Shown in pieces: positions 18,276 to 28,007 of a stretch of DNA of 64,000 nucleotides. The notes under the pieces were generated by a model, which was given only the letters and a program-made list of their open reading frames with translations, did not search any database and was not told where the DNA came from. Each line of letters starts with the position of its first letter. Position 1 is the stretch's first letter. Source of the stretch: Planomonospora_B alba. Lineage in GTDB: Bacteria > Actinomycetota > Actinomycetes > Streptosporangiales > Streptosporangiaceae. The translations under genes and the position numbers were made by a program. The stretch covers positions 1-64,000 of the forward strand of contig NZ_BAAAUT010000013.1 of NCBI RefSeq assembly GCF_039534085.1, in the 5' to 3' direction.

Positions 18276-19433
18276 TCAGGTGCTCCGCGCGGTCCCGGCG
18301 ACGAGCACGGTGGCCAGGTCGTCGGTGAGAGCCTCCTCGTTCAGCTCGATGACCCGTTCGATGAGCCGGTCGAGGTGGATGCCGCCCTGCTCGCGGATCA
18401 GCCGGAGCAGCCCCTCGGTGCCGAGCAGGTCGGGGCCGCCCCCGACGGTGGCCTCGATCAGGCCGTCGGTGTAGAGCAGGACGGACCAGTCGCGGCCGAG
18501 CGGCACGTCGATGGGGGCCCAGTCCACGTCGGGGAAGATGCCCAGCGGCGGCCCGGAGGGGGTGCCCGGCACGACCTCCACCACGCCGTCGCGGATCAGC
18601 ACGGGCGGCGGGTGGCCGACGACGTGCAGGCGGGCGTGGGAGAACGCGGGGTCCACGGTCATCGTGCACAGGGTGGTGAAGATCTCCGCGGACTTGCGTT
18701 CGAGGCGGAGCACCGAGTCGAGCGTGTGCAGCACGTCGTTGCCGGTGTGCCCGGCCAGGACCAGGGTCCGCCAGGCGATGCGGAGCGAGACCCCGAGCGC
18801 GGCCTCGTCCGGGCCGTGCCCGCAGACGTCGCCGACCACCACGTGCACGGATCCGTCGGGTCTCTGCACGGTGTCCCAGAAGTCGCCGGCCAGCAGGGTG
18901 CGCTGGCGGCCCGGCAGATAGCGCGACTCGTGGCGGAGGCCGCCGTCCCGCAGCACGGGGACGGGCAGCAGGCCGTGCTCCAGGCGGGAGTTCTCCTTGG
19001 TGACGAGCTCGGCCTCGACCAGCTTGCGCTGGGCCATGTCGGCGCGCTTGCGCTCCATGGCGTAGCGGACGGCGCGGATCAGCAGGCGGGCGTCGATGTC
19101 CTGCTTGACGAGGAAGTCCTGGGCCCCGGCGGAGACCGCCTCCACCCCCACGTGGGAGTCGTTGAGGCCGGTCAGCACGAGCACGGCGGCGTGCGGGGCC
19201 ATCGCGAGCACCTGCTGGAGCGCCTCCAGACCGCTGGCGTCCGGCAGGGAGAGGTCGACGAGCACGCATCTGACCTCGTCGGTCAGCCGGACCAGGCTCT
19301 CCGCGAGGCTGCGCACCCAGATGATCTTCGGGGGGTTCTCGGCCTCGCTGAGCAGCTCCTCCACGAGGAAGGCGTCACCCGCGTCGTCCTCGATCAGGAG
19401 GAGCGTGAGTGTTTCGTTGGGAGGGGCGGTCAC
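18276..19433 (-). CDS. Response regulator with PP2C-type (SpoIIE/RsbU) phosphatase output
   Basis: 385 aa, GTG start. An N-terminal receiver (IEDDAGD, phospho-Asp in CVLVDLSLPDASG, Lys in FLVKQDID) is joined by a short helical linker to a SpoIIE/RsbU phosphatase. The phosphatase shows LAGDFWDTV, VGDVCGHGPDEAAL, GHPPPV and YTDGLIEA, with conserved metal-binding Asp residues. Such proteins usually dephosphorylate an anti-anti-sigma factor, releasing a stress sigma factor. No anti-sigma or STAS gene is visible nearby. First gene of the three-gene signalling operon; a two-base gap separates it from the kinase. Confidence 0.9.
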   Translation of the reverse strand: MTAPPNETLTLLLIEDDAGDAFLVEELLSEAENPPKIIWVRSLAESLVRLTDEVRCVLVDLSLPDASGLEALQQVLAMAPHAAVLVLTGLNDSHVGVEAVSAGAQDFLVKQDIDARLLIRAVRYAMERKRADMAQRKLVEAELVTKENSRLEHGLLPVPVLRDGGLRHESRYLPGRQRTLLAGDFWDTVQRPDGSVHVVVGDVCGHGPDEAALGVSLRIAWRTLVLAGHTGNDVLHTLDSVLRLERKSAEIFTTLCTMTVDPAFSHARLHVVGHPPPVLIRDGVVEVVPGTPSGPPLGIFPDVDWAPIDVPLGRDWSVLLYTDGLIEATVGGGPDLLGTEGLLRLIREQGGIHLDRLIERVIELNEEALTDDLATVLVAGTARST

Positions 19434-19524
19434 TGACGCCTCTTCGGGTCGGGGGATCCGTTAACCCTATGAGAATAGTGCCGCGACCTCGATGATGCGG
19501 ATACGTGATCGAATCACACGGGTT

Positions 19525-20466
19525 TCAGGGGGCCTGGCCCGCTCCGAGGAGCTCGACCCCCGGGGGGAGGCTGCCGTCGTGGGCGGCCTCGGCGAGGAAG
19601 AACAGCAGGGTCGCGCGGAACGCCTGGGCCGCGCGGGTGGGTTCGACGTCCTTGCGGTGGGCGAGGGCGACGGTGCGGCGGAGCCCGGGCGGGGCGAGCG
19701 GCGTGCCGGTCAGGCCGGGCCGGCCGTCCAGCACCATCGAGGGGACGAGCGCGATGCCCAGGCCCGCCTCCACGAAGCGGAGCACGGCGTCCATCTCCCC
19801 GCCCTCCACGGCGAAGCGCGGCTCGAAGCCCGCCTGGCGGCACGCGTTGAGCGTGGCCTCCCGCAGGTCGTAGCCGCGCCGGAACATCACCATCGGCCGT
19901 CCCCGCAGGTCCTCGATCCGCACGTACGGCCGGCGCGGGCGCGAGGCCGAGGGGGAGACGACGACCAGGTTCTCCCGCAGGATCTCCTCGGTGACCAGGG
20001 CGGGGTCGTCGCTCTGCAGCGGCAGGATGATGAGCGCCAGGTCGAGCTGGCCGCGGGCCAGGGCGCGGACCAGGTCGCGGGAGCCGCCCTCCTCCACCAG
20101 CAGCTCGATGCCGGGGTAGGCGCGGTGGAAGCGGGCCAGCGCGTCGGCCATCAGCCCGGCGCACAGGGAGGGGGTGGCGCCCAGCCGCACCCGGCCCCGG
20201 CGGAGCCCGGCCAGCTCGCCGATCTCCCGCCGCGCGGTCTCGGCGTCGGCGAGCATGCGACGGGCCAGCGGCAGCAGCGCCTCGCCGGCGGGGGTGAGGG
20301 TGACGTTCCCCCGGGCGCGGCTGAACAGCGGCGCGCCGAGCTCGGCCTCCAGAGCCTTGATCTGCTTGCTCAGCGACGGCTGTGCGACGCGCATCCGCTC
20401 GGCTGCCTGGGTGAAGTGCCGGGCCTCGGCGACCGCCACGAAGTAGGCCAGTTGCTGGAGCTGCAC
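19525..20466 (-). CDS. LysR-family transcriptional regulator
   Basis: 313 aa, GTG start with AGGGAAG upstream. An N-terminal winged HTH (MQLQQLAYFVAVAEARHF, then QPSLSKQIKALEAELGAPLF) is followed by a LysR substrate-binding domain. It is divergent from sdhC of the second Sdh/Frd operon with 252 bases between, the usual arrangement for a LysR regulator and its target. The effector is unknown; a dicarboxylate is plausible but not shown. Confidence 0.85.
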   Translation of the reverse strand: MQLQQLAYFVAVAEARHFTQAAERMRVAQPSLSKQIKALEAELGAPLFSRARGNVTLTPAGEALLPLARRMLADAETARREIGELAGLRRGRVRLGATPSLCAGLMADALARFHRAYPGIELLVEEGGSRDLVRALARGQLDLALIILPLQSDDPALVTEEILRENLVVVSPSASRPRRPYVRIEDLRGRPMVMFRRGYDLREATLNACRQAGFEPRFAVEGGEMDAVLRFVEAGLGIALVPSMVLDGRPGLTGTPLAPPGLRRTVALAHRKDVEPTRAAQAFRATLLFFLAEAAHDGSLPPGVELLGAGQAP

Positions 20467-20582
20467 GCTTCCCTAGCGTAGGGATGCCCTGATCGCGGGC
20501 TTCGCCCGGCCCTCCTGCGGGGGCGGGCGCGCTGCCTTATAACATGCCGATGTCGGGAGCGAAACGGGGTCGTGATGAAAGG

Positions 20583-20598
20583 TGTGAGATTGCTCGCA
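20583..20598 (+). promoter_or_regulatory. CRP-like site in the LysR/sdhC divergent region
   Basis: TGTGAGATTGCTCGCA matches TGTGA-N6-TCACA with one change. It lies in the shared regulatory region, 121 bases before the sdhC start. No other feature stands out in this 252-base gap. Confidence 0.5.
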
Positions 20599-20718
20599 CT
20601 TGATGACACCGTGTCAGCACGGGAGCCCCGGGAATCCAGACGCAATAGCCGGAGGCTATGGAAACCACGCCCATGATGACTTGGACGTGACCAAAGTCCT
20701 TTTCTTAGCGTCAGGGCT

Positions 20719-21476
20719 GTGACTGCCATTGATGGGCGCGGAAGGTCCACCGCGCCGGTTGCCCCCCCAGCCAAGCCAGTGACGCCCGCGACGCCCGGCC
20801 GCAAGCCCGGGTTCCTCGCCTCCTCCAACGGGAGGAAGGCCGTGATGGCCGTCACCGGCGCCGTTCTCGTGATCTATCTCGTCCTGCACATGGCAGGCAA
20901 CCTCAAGATCTATTCGGGCGCGGAGTCGTACAACGCCTACGCCGAGTTCCTGCGCACCATGGGCGAGCCCGCGGTCCCCTACCGGACCGTGCTGACCGTC
21001 ATCGAGGTCGTGCTGGCCGTCAGCGTCGTGCTGCACATGTGGGCGGCGATCACGCTGGCCCGCCGGGCGGGCCGGGCCCGCCCGGTCAAGTACGCGGCCA
21101 AGCGCAGGTCGCAGGCGAACGGCTACGTCGCGCACATCATGCGCTGGGGCGGCGTCACCATCGCGCTGTTCGTGATCTGGCACCTGCTCGACCTGACCTT
21201 CGGCACGGTGAACCCGGCCGGTTGGGACGGCACGCCGTACGAGCGCATGGTCCAGGGCTTCGCCCCCGAGCGCTGGTGGGTCACGCTCTTCTACGCCGTC
21301 TCCGTCGTGATGGTCGGCCTGCACCTGCGGCACGGCCTGTGGAGCGCCTTCCAGACGCTGGGCCTGGCGAGCGGGCGCAGCTACCGCCCGCTGCGGGCGA
21401 CGGCCGCGGTGATCTCCGCGGTGCTGGTCGTCGGCTTCCTGGTGGTCCCCTTCTCGATCATGATCGGAGCGGTCAA

Positions 21477-21480
<4 letters not shown>
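20719..21480 (+). CDS. sdhC: Succinate dehydrogenase/fumarate reductase cytochrome b subunit (b558 type)
   Basis: 253 aa, GTG start. Five hydrophobic segments with His in YLVLHMAGN, VVLHMWAA, FVIWHLLDL and VGLHLRHGLW, which are candidate haem b ligands. This is the Bacillus/Corynebacterium-type single cytochrome b subunit that uses menaquinone. The order C-A-B and the overlapping stop/start with sdhA fit that family. It is unlike the membrane subunit of the first operon. Confidence 0.9.
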
Positions 21481-23401
<1,921 letters not shown>

Positions 23402-23405
<4 letters not shown>

Positions 23406-24139
23406 ACCTCACACTCAAGGTCTGGCGCCAGAAGGGGCCGGAGGACAAGGGCCGCATGGTCACCTACCGGGTCGAGGACGTGTCCCCGGACATGTCCTTC
23501 CTGGAGATGCTCGACGTGCTCAACGAGAAGCTCATCCTGGAGGGCGACGACCCGATCGCCTTCGACCACGACTGCCGCGAGGGCATCTGCGGCATGTGCG
23601 GCATGGTGATCAACGGTGTCGCGCACGGCGAGCAGGTGGCCACCACCACCTGCCAGCTGCACATGCGGCACTTCGAGGACGACGCGGTCATCACCATCGA
23701 GCCGTGGCGCGCCGCGCCGTTCCCGGTGGTGAAGGACCTGGTCGTGGACCGCTCGGCGTTCGACCGGATCATCCAGGCGGGCGGCTTCATCTCCGTGCCC
23801 GCCGGTTCGGCCCCGGACGCCCACAGCGTCCCGGTGAAGAAGGCCGACGCCGACGCGGCGTTCGACGCGGCCACCTGCATCGGCTGCGGCGCCTGCGTCG
23901 CGGCCTGCCCGAACGGCTCGGCCTCCCTCTTCACCGCGGCCAAGATCACCCACCTGTCCCTGCTCCCGCAGGGCCAGCCCGAGCGCGACTCCCGCGCCAG
24001 GGCCATGGTGGAGCAGATGGACGCCGAGGGCTTCGGCGGCTGCACCAACACCGGCGAGTGCACCGCGGTCTGCCCCAAGGGCATCCCGCTGGAGACCATC
24101 GCCCGGATGAACCGCGACTACCTCAAGGCGTCGAAGTAG
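23402..24139 (+). CDS. sdhB: Succinate dehydrogenase/fumarate reductase iron-sulfur subunit
   Basis: 245 aa; GTG 23402 overlaps the sdhA stop. The 2Fe-2S domain has CREGICGMC plus a distal Cys in TTTCQLHM. The C-terminal clusters are CIGCGACVAACPNG and CTNTGECTAVCPKGIP. The third gene of the C-A-B operon; its transcript probably ends at the hairpin 117 bases downstream. Confidence 0.92.
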
Positions 24140-24255
24140 CCGCAGGGGGCGTATGCTCCCTTCCTGCCCGGGGAGCCGGTCCGCGCGCGAACGGGCGCGA
24201 CGGGCCGGTCGCGGGCGGCCTGCCGGCCCGGGCGGTCGGGAGGCGGCGTGAGCGG

Positions 24256-24297
24256 GCGCGGGCCGTACCTTCGTGGGGAGGTACGGCCCGCGCTTTT
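24256..24297 (+). terminator. Rho-independent terminator of the second sdh operon
   Basis: A perfect 14-bp stem, GCGCGGGCCGTACC (24256-24269) with GGTACGGCCCGCGC (24280-24293), has a 10-base loop and is followed directly by TTTTCTC. Confidence 0.85.
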
Positions 24298-24319
24298 CTC
24301 CGCCCTTTCCGGGCCCGCC

Positions 24320-24469
24320 CTTTGGCGGGCCTACCACGGGCTGACCCGGTCGCAGCTGGACGCCAAGCACAAGACCTACGGCAGGCAGGGCTACTACCCG
24401 GTCAGCGTCGACGGCGAGTATGTCCCGGGCCAGGGCGTGGTCTACGCCGCGGTCTGGGTCAAGAACTAG
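24320..24469 (+). pseudogene. Single bacterial tandem repeat domain 1 (BTRD1)-like remnant
   Basis: The frame encodes LTRSQLDAKHKTYGRQGYY, then PVSVDGEYVPGQG and VYAAVWVKN before a stop. This is the pattern of BTRD1 units (L-T-x-x-Q-x-x-x ... GYRPVSVSGY ... YAAVW), normally repeated several times or attached to beta-lactamase-like or protease domains. Only one unit is present. The only start in frame (GTG 24248) lies before the terminator stem. I read it as a gene fragment rather than a functional gene. Confidence 0.45.
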
Positions 24470-24517
24470 CCGCCCGCGCCGTGGCCGGGGCGTGCGGGGC
24501 CGTACGGCACGGCCGCG

Positions 24518-25456
24518 TCAGAGGTGCGCGCGCAGGGCGGCGGTGAACCACTCGCAGGCGGGGGCCATCGGGGGGAACGGCGGGCGGCCGTTGAGCACGA
24601 CCATCAGCTGCCAGTACCGCTCCACCCGCCGGTCGGTGAACGCCTCCAGCGTGTCGGCGATCCGGAGGCGCTCCCCAGCCGGGAGCGCCGGGTCGACGAT
24701 CCGGTCCAGGACCCGCCTGCCCTCGGGGGAGTCGGGGGCGACGCCCGCCGCGAGCGCGCCGCCGGCGTGCTCCATGATCTTGTCGTGGTCGTAGCCCCCG
24801 GGGGGCGACTTCATCTCCTGCCGCATCCGCCGCTGGAAGTCCTCGTCCATGGCGAGCAGCACCATCCGGCGCACCCGCCGCAGGAACCCCTCGTCGGAGA
24901 CGAGCTCGGCGAGCTCGATCCAGGCGTCGACCTGCTCGGCGGAGGGGTCGGCCGGCAGCTCGGCGGGCATCAGGCGCATCGCCTGGGCGATGTAGGCCCC
25001 CGGGGCCTCCGGATCGAGTCCTTCGAAGGCGCGGTCGACGAAGTCGTCGATCATGCGCTGCCGCTCCCGTGCGGACAGCCGGGCGAGTTCGTGCATGAGT
25101 CTCATCTCCTCGGTGGTGCTTGCACGCCGGGCGACCGACCGCAGCACCGCGCGGCGCAGCCGCAGGGCGCGGATCTCCACGTCCAGGGCGTCGGCGTGCG
25201 TGCGGGCGACCTCGGACACCGTCACCTGCCGGTGCAGGACCCGCCGGACCGTCTCCAGCCCCAGTCCCAGCTCGCGCAGGGTCTGGATCAGCTCCAGGCG
25301 GGCCACCGCCTCGGCGTCGTAGAGCCGGTGGCCGCCGGCCGAGCGGCGGGCCGGCTCCAGCAGGCCGCTGTCGGACCAGAAGCGGATGGTCCGCACCGGC
25401 AGGCCGGTGCGGCGGGAGAGCTGCCCGATGGACAGCGGCTCGGCGCGGTCGTTCAC
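24518..25456 (-). CDS. MerR-family transcriptional regulator
   Basis: 312 aa, GTG start. The N-terminal MerR HTH (SIGQLSRRTGLPVRTIRFWS, then GGHRLYDAEAVARLELIQTL) is followed by a dimerisation helix and a ~200-residue helical C-terminal domain without a metal-binding Cys motif. Effector and targets unknown. Its 5' end abuts the truncated response regulator, suggesting a deletion brought the two together. Confidence 0.8.
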   Translation of the reverse strand: MNDRAEPLSIGQLSRRTGLPVRTIRFWSDSGLLEPARRSAGGHRLYDAEAVARLELIQTLRELGLGLETVRRVLHRQVTVSEVARTHADALDVEIRALRLRRAVLRSVARRASTTEEMRLMHELARLSARERQRMIDDFVDRAFEGLDPEAPGAYIAQAMRLMPAELPADPSAEQVDAWIELAELVSDEGFLRRVRRMVLLAMDEDFQRRMRQEMKSPPGGYDHDKIMEHAGGALAAGVAPDSPEGRRVLDRIVDPALPAGERLRIADTLEAFTDRRVERYWQLMVVLNGRPPFPPMAPACEWFTAALRAHL

Positions 25457-25629
25457 GAGACGATCCTCGGATCTCCAGTCACTGGAGGTTCAACCCCGAT
25501 CGCCGACAGGCCGTCGGCGGCCTCGGCGATCACGGTCATGTCCGGCTGGGCGTCGAGCACGAGGCGGAAGGCGCTGCGGATGCCCTCCTGGTCGTCGGCG
25601 ATGAGGATGCGGATGGGCACGCCGATCAT
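25453..25629 (-). pseudogene. Truncated NarL-type response regulator
   Basis: From ATG 25629 the frame reads as a receiver start (VPIRILIADDQEGIRSAF, continuing LDAQPDMTVIAEAADG) and then departs after about 45 residues into an unrelated tail ending at 25453. The phospho-Asp, the rest of the receiver and the HTH domain are absent. The four-base ATGA overlap with the upstream kinase fragment is the usual coupling of such pairs, so this is the stub of a deleted two-component operon. Confidence 0.7.
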
Positions 25630-25790
25630 CGTGCCAGAGGGATGCGGGCCGACAGGGACCAGCCGCCGGGCACGGCCGCCGCGCGCAGGGCGCCGCCCAT
25701 GGCCTCGACGTGCCCGCTGAGGCCCGGGAGGCCGAAGCCGCCGCGGCGGCCCGCCCGCCCGCCGGACGCGCCGCCACCGGGTGCGCAGGG
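25626..25790 (-). pseudogene. C-terminal remnant of a sensor histidine kinase
   Basis: Reading the minus strand up to the TGA at 25626-25628 gives GGFGLPGLSGHVEAMGGALR, then a short stretch ending WSLSARIPLAR. This is the G2 box and C-terminus of a NarL-partner (HisKA_3/HATPase) kinase. Upstream the frame loses recognisable kinase sequence, so only the last ~50 residues survive. Confidence 0.6.
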
Positions 25791-26245
25791 GGCGCGGGCG
25801 GCCGCCGCCTCCAGGGGAGAGGCGGGGGAGAGAGGCCGCAGCAGTCACACCGATGCCGCGGCGACCGACGGCACGCAGGCCCCCACGGCCCGCCGCGCCG
25901 GGGACCAGCGGGCGGTCAGCGCGGCCAGGGCGGTCGGCGCGAGACCCTCCGCCATCCCCCATCCGCCGCCGCCCTCGCCTACCACCTCCGCCGGCGGGGC
26001 CGCTGCCGTCGCTGCGGGCGCGGCGCGGCGTGGTCCCGTGCCGGTGAAGGGTCCGCACTCATCCTGACGGCATCGGATGATGGCATACGACTCCCTTTCC
26101 TTCCCTAACATGTCCTCATTGAGAGGAGAATAGGGTATTTTCATGGCGAAACGTCTCCGTCTGCGGGGCGTGCCGGTGGACCGCTGCGATCCGCCCCGCG
26201 CACCGCCCGGCCGTGGGGATCCGACAGGAAAGGAGTGCTCGCGCC
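25791..26245. other. Gene-poor stretch, decayed kinase region and promoter-like AT-richer segment
   Basis: No convincing gene. The first part is GC-rich Pro/Ala/Arg-coding sequence in all frames and probably derives from the lost kinase. Bases 26085-26145 are noticeably AT-richer (TTTCCTTCCCTAACATG, TAGGGTATTTTCATGG) and may contain the promoter for the downstream hydrolase. Confidence 0.4.
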
Positions 26246-27085
26246 ATGAGCACGATCTACAAGTCCGAAGCCGGCGCGCGTGAGATCCGGCGGCGCTACC
26301 AGGAGCTGCTGGACGCCTGGCCGGTCCCCGCCGAGCACGTGCGGGTGCCCACGCGCGAGGGGGAGACCTTCGTCGTCGTCTCCGGCCCGAAGGGGGCGCC
26401 ACCCGTGCTGCTGCTGCACGGCTCGGGGGCGAACGCGGCGATGTGGCTGGGCGACATCGCCTCCTGGGCCCGCTCCTTCCGCACCTACGCCGTCGACCTC
26501 GTCGGGGAGCCGGGCCTGAGCGCGCCGTCCCGGCCGCCCCTGGACTCCGGCGCGCTCGCGCTGTGGCTGGACGACGTGCTGGACGGCCTCGGGCTCACCG
26601 CCGCCTCGCTCGTCGGGGCCTCCCTCGGCGGCTGGGTGGCGCTGGACTACGCCACCCGCCGCCCGGAGCGGGTGAGGCGCCTGGCGCTGCTGTGCCCGGG
26701 CGGCCTGGGCCGGCAGCGGACGGGCTGGATGGTCAAGGCCCTGCTGCTGCGCCCGTTCGGGCGCCGGGGGCTGCGCCGGACGGCGCGGTCCGTCGCGGGC
26801 CTGGAGTCGCCGGAGGCCCGGCCGTTCCTCGACTACCTGGTGCTGGTCTTCACGCAGTTCAGGCCGCGCACGGAGCGGCTGCCCGTGTTCCCCGACGGCG
26901 CGCTGCGCCGCCTGGACATGCCCGTGCTGGTGGTCGTCGGCGGCCGGGACGCCATGTTCGACTCCGCGGAGACCGCCCGGCGCGTGCACCGGTGCGTCCC
27001 GAACGCGACCGTGGACCTCCTGCCCGAGGTCGGGCACTCGATCATCGGCCGGACCGAGCAGGTCGCGGCGTTCCTGCGCGGCTGA
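26246..27085 (+). CDS. Alpha/beta-fold hydrolase
   Basis: 279 aa from ATG 26246 (AAAGGAG 13 bases upstream; GTG 26213 is an alternative). Oxyanion region LLLHGSGANAAMW, nucleophile elbow VGASLGGW with Ser, Asp in GGRDAMFD and His in EVGHSII, in canonical order. Cytoplasmic, no signal peptide. The substrate is not predictable. It converges on the Clp-N gene. Confidence 0.8.
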   Translation: MSTIYKSEAGAREIRRRYQELLDAWPVPAEHVRVPTREGETFVVVSGPKGAPPVLLLHGSGANAAMWLGDIASWARSFRTYAVDLVGEPGLSAPSRPPLDSGALALWLDDVLDGLGLTAASLVGASLGGWVALDYATRRPERVRRLALLCPGGLGRQRTGWMVKALLLRPFGRRGLRRTARSVAGLESPEARPFLDYLVLVFTQFRPRTERLPVFPDGALRRLDMPVLVVVGGRDAMFDSAETARRVHRCVPNATVDLLPEVGHSIIGRTEQVAAFLRG

Positions 27086-27106
27086 CCCCCTGCCCCGCCC
27101 GGGGCC

Positions 27107-27667
27107 TCAGCCCAGCTCGGCGACGAGCTCCTGGCGGAGGGTCTCCAGGTCGACGTCGATCTCGGACAGGATCCGGCGGGCCGGTCCGGGGCCGGCGCGC
27201 AGGATGCCGAGGAGGATGTGGCCGTCGGCGATGTGGTTGTGCCTGAGGGCGATGGCCTCGCGCAGGGAGAGCTCCAGGGCCTTCTTCGCGGGCGGGGTGA
27301 AGGGGATGTGCCGGCCGCTGACCGTGCGGCCGCGGTGGTCGCGCTGGGGCGGCCGGTCCAGGGCGCCGGGGCCGAAGGCGGCCTCGACCTTCTCCCGGAT
27401 GGCGGACAGGTCGATGCCGATCGTCTCCAGCGCGTCGGCGTCGATCCGGTCGCTCCCCATCGGGGGGATCATGCCGAACACGGCCCGGTAGGCCCGCTCG
27501 TGGTCCAGGCCGTGCCGGGCCAGCACCCGAGCGGAGACCGTCTGGGGCTGGTCGAGCAGGCCCAGCAGGACGTGCTCGCTGCCGATGAAGTGGTGGTTGA
27601 GCCGCCGGGCGTTCGCCTGGGCGAGCTTGACGGCCTGGCGGGCGTCGCGGGTGAACCGCTCGAACAT
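27107..27667 (-). CDS. Clp N-terminal domain protein (ClpC/ClpA N-domain only)
   Basis: 186 aa from ATG 27667 with GGGAGAAG upstream. It opens with MFERFTRDARQAVKLAQANA and has a second repeat (FTPPAKKALELSLREAIALR, then HNHIADGHILLGIL). These are the two Clp-N helical repeats that bind substrates or adaptors. No AAA+ ATPase follows, so it is a free-standing N-domain protein. It starts two bases after a small HTH protein and forms an operon with it. Confidence 0.85.
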   Translation of the reverse strand: MFERFTRDARQAVKLAQANARRLNHHFIGSEHVLLGLLDQPQTVSARVLARHGLDHERAYRAVFGMIPPMGSDRIDADALETIGIDLSAIREKVEAAFGPGALDRPPQRDHRGRTVSGRHIPFTPPAKKALELSLREAIALRHNHIADGHILLGILRAGPGPARRILSEIDVDLETLRQELVAELG

Positions 27668-27669
27668 GC

Positions 27670-27903
27670 CTACTTCTCCCTTCTCAGGAGCCCGCGGCCC
27701 CCTGCGTACTTCTTGTGCACCGCCTGCCGGGAGACCTCCAGGCAGTAGGCGATCTCCTGCCAGGACCATCCCTGCTCGCGGGCGTTCTCCACCTGAAGGG
27801 CCTCCAGGCGGTCGACCAGCATCCGCAGCGCCCGCACGGCCCGCAGGCCGACGGCGGGGTCGCGGCTGCTGGCGTCGGAGGCCAGCTGCGCCGTATCGCT
27901 CAT
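27670..27903 (-). CDS. Small helix-turn-helix protein
   Basis: 77 aa. The C-terminal half, WSWQEIAYCLEVSRQAVHKK, is a clear HTH; the N-terminal half is helical. Its partner is the Clp-N protein downstream. A palindromic operator begins four bases upstream of its start, so autoregulation is likely. Confidence 0.8.
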   Translation of the reverse strand: MSDTAQLASDASSRDPAVGLRAVRALRMLVDRLEALQVENAREQGWSWQEIAYCLEVSRQAVHKKYAGGRGLLRREK

Positions 27904-27906
27904 GCT

Positions 27907-27950
27907 GTCAATGTAGGTTGACGCGGGACTTTATGTCAACCCTGGTTGAC
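27907..27950 (-). promoter_or_regulatory. Palindromic operator array upstream of the HTH/Clp-N pair
   Basis: GTCAACCCTGGTTGAC (27935-27950) is a perfect inverted repeat with 7-bp arms. A further GGTTGAC (27916-27922) and a GTCAA (27907-27911) give four half-sites in 44 bases. The segment lies directly before the HTH gene and 58 bases before the oppositely oriented ABC transporter start, so it could control both. Confidence 0.6.
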
Positions 27951-28007
27951 GTGGGACCGGAAAATGAGTTGCCTGGTCAGAGCGGGATTTGCCAGCCTGT
28001 ACAGGCC

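Noticed and set aside
19504..19516. GTGAT-CGA-ATCAC inverted repeat near the end of the LysR gene, considered as a CRP site
   Set aside because: The spacing between the half-sites is five rather than six bases and it lies downstream of genes on both sides.
25845..26144. Minus-strand frame starting MKIPYSPLNEDMLGKERES
   Set aside because: No recognisable domain, no RBS, and the sequence becomes ordinary GC-rich noise after ~30 codons.
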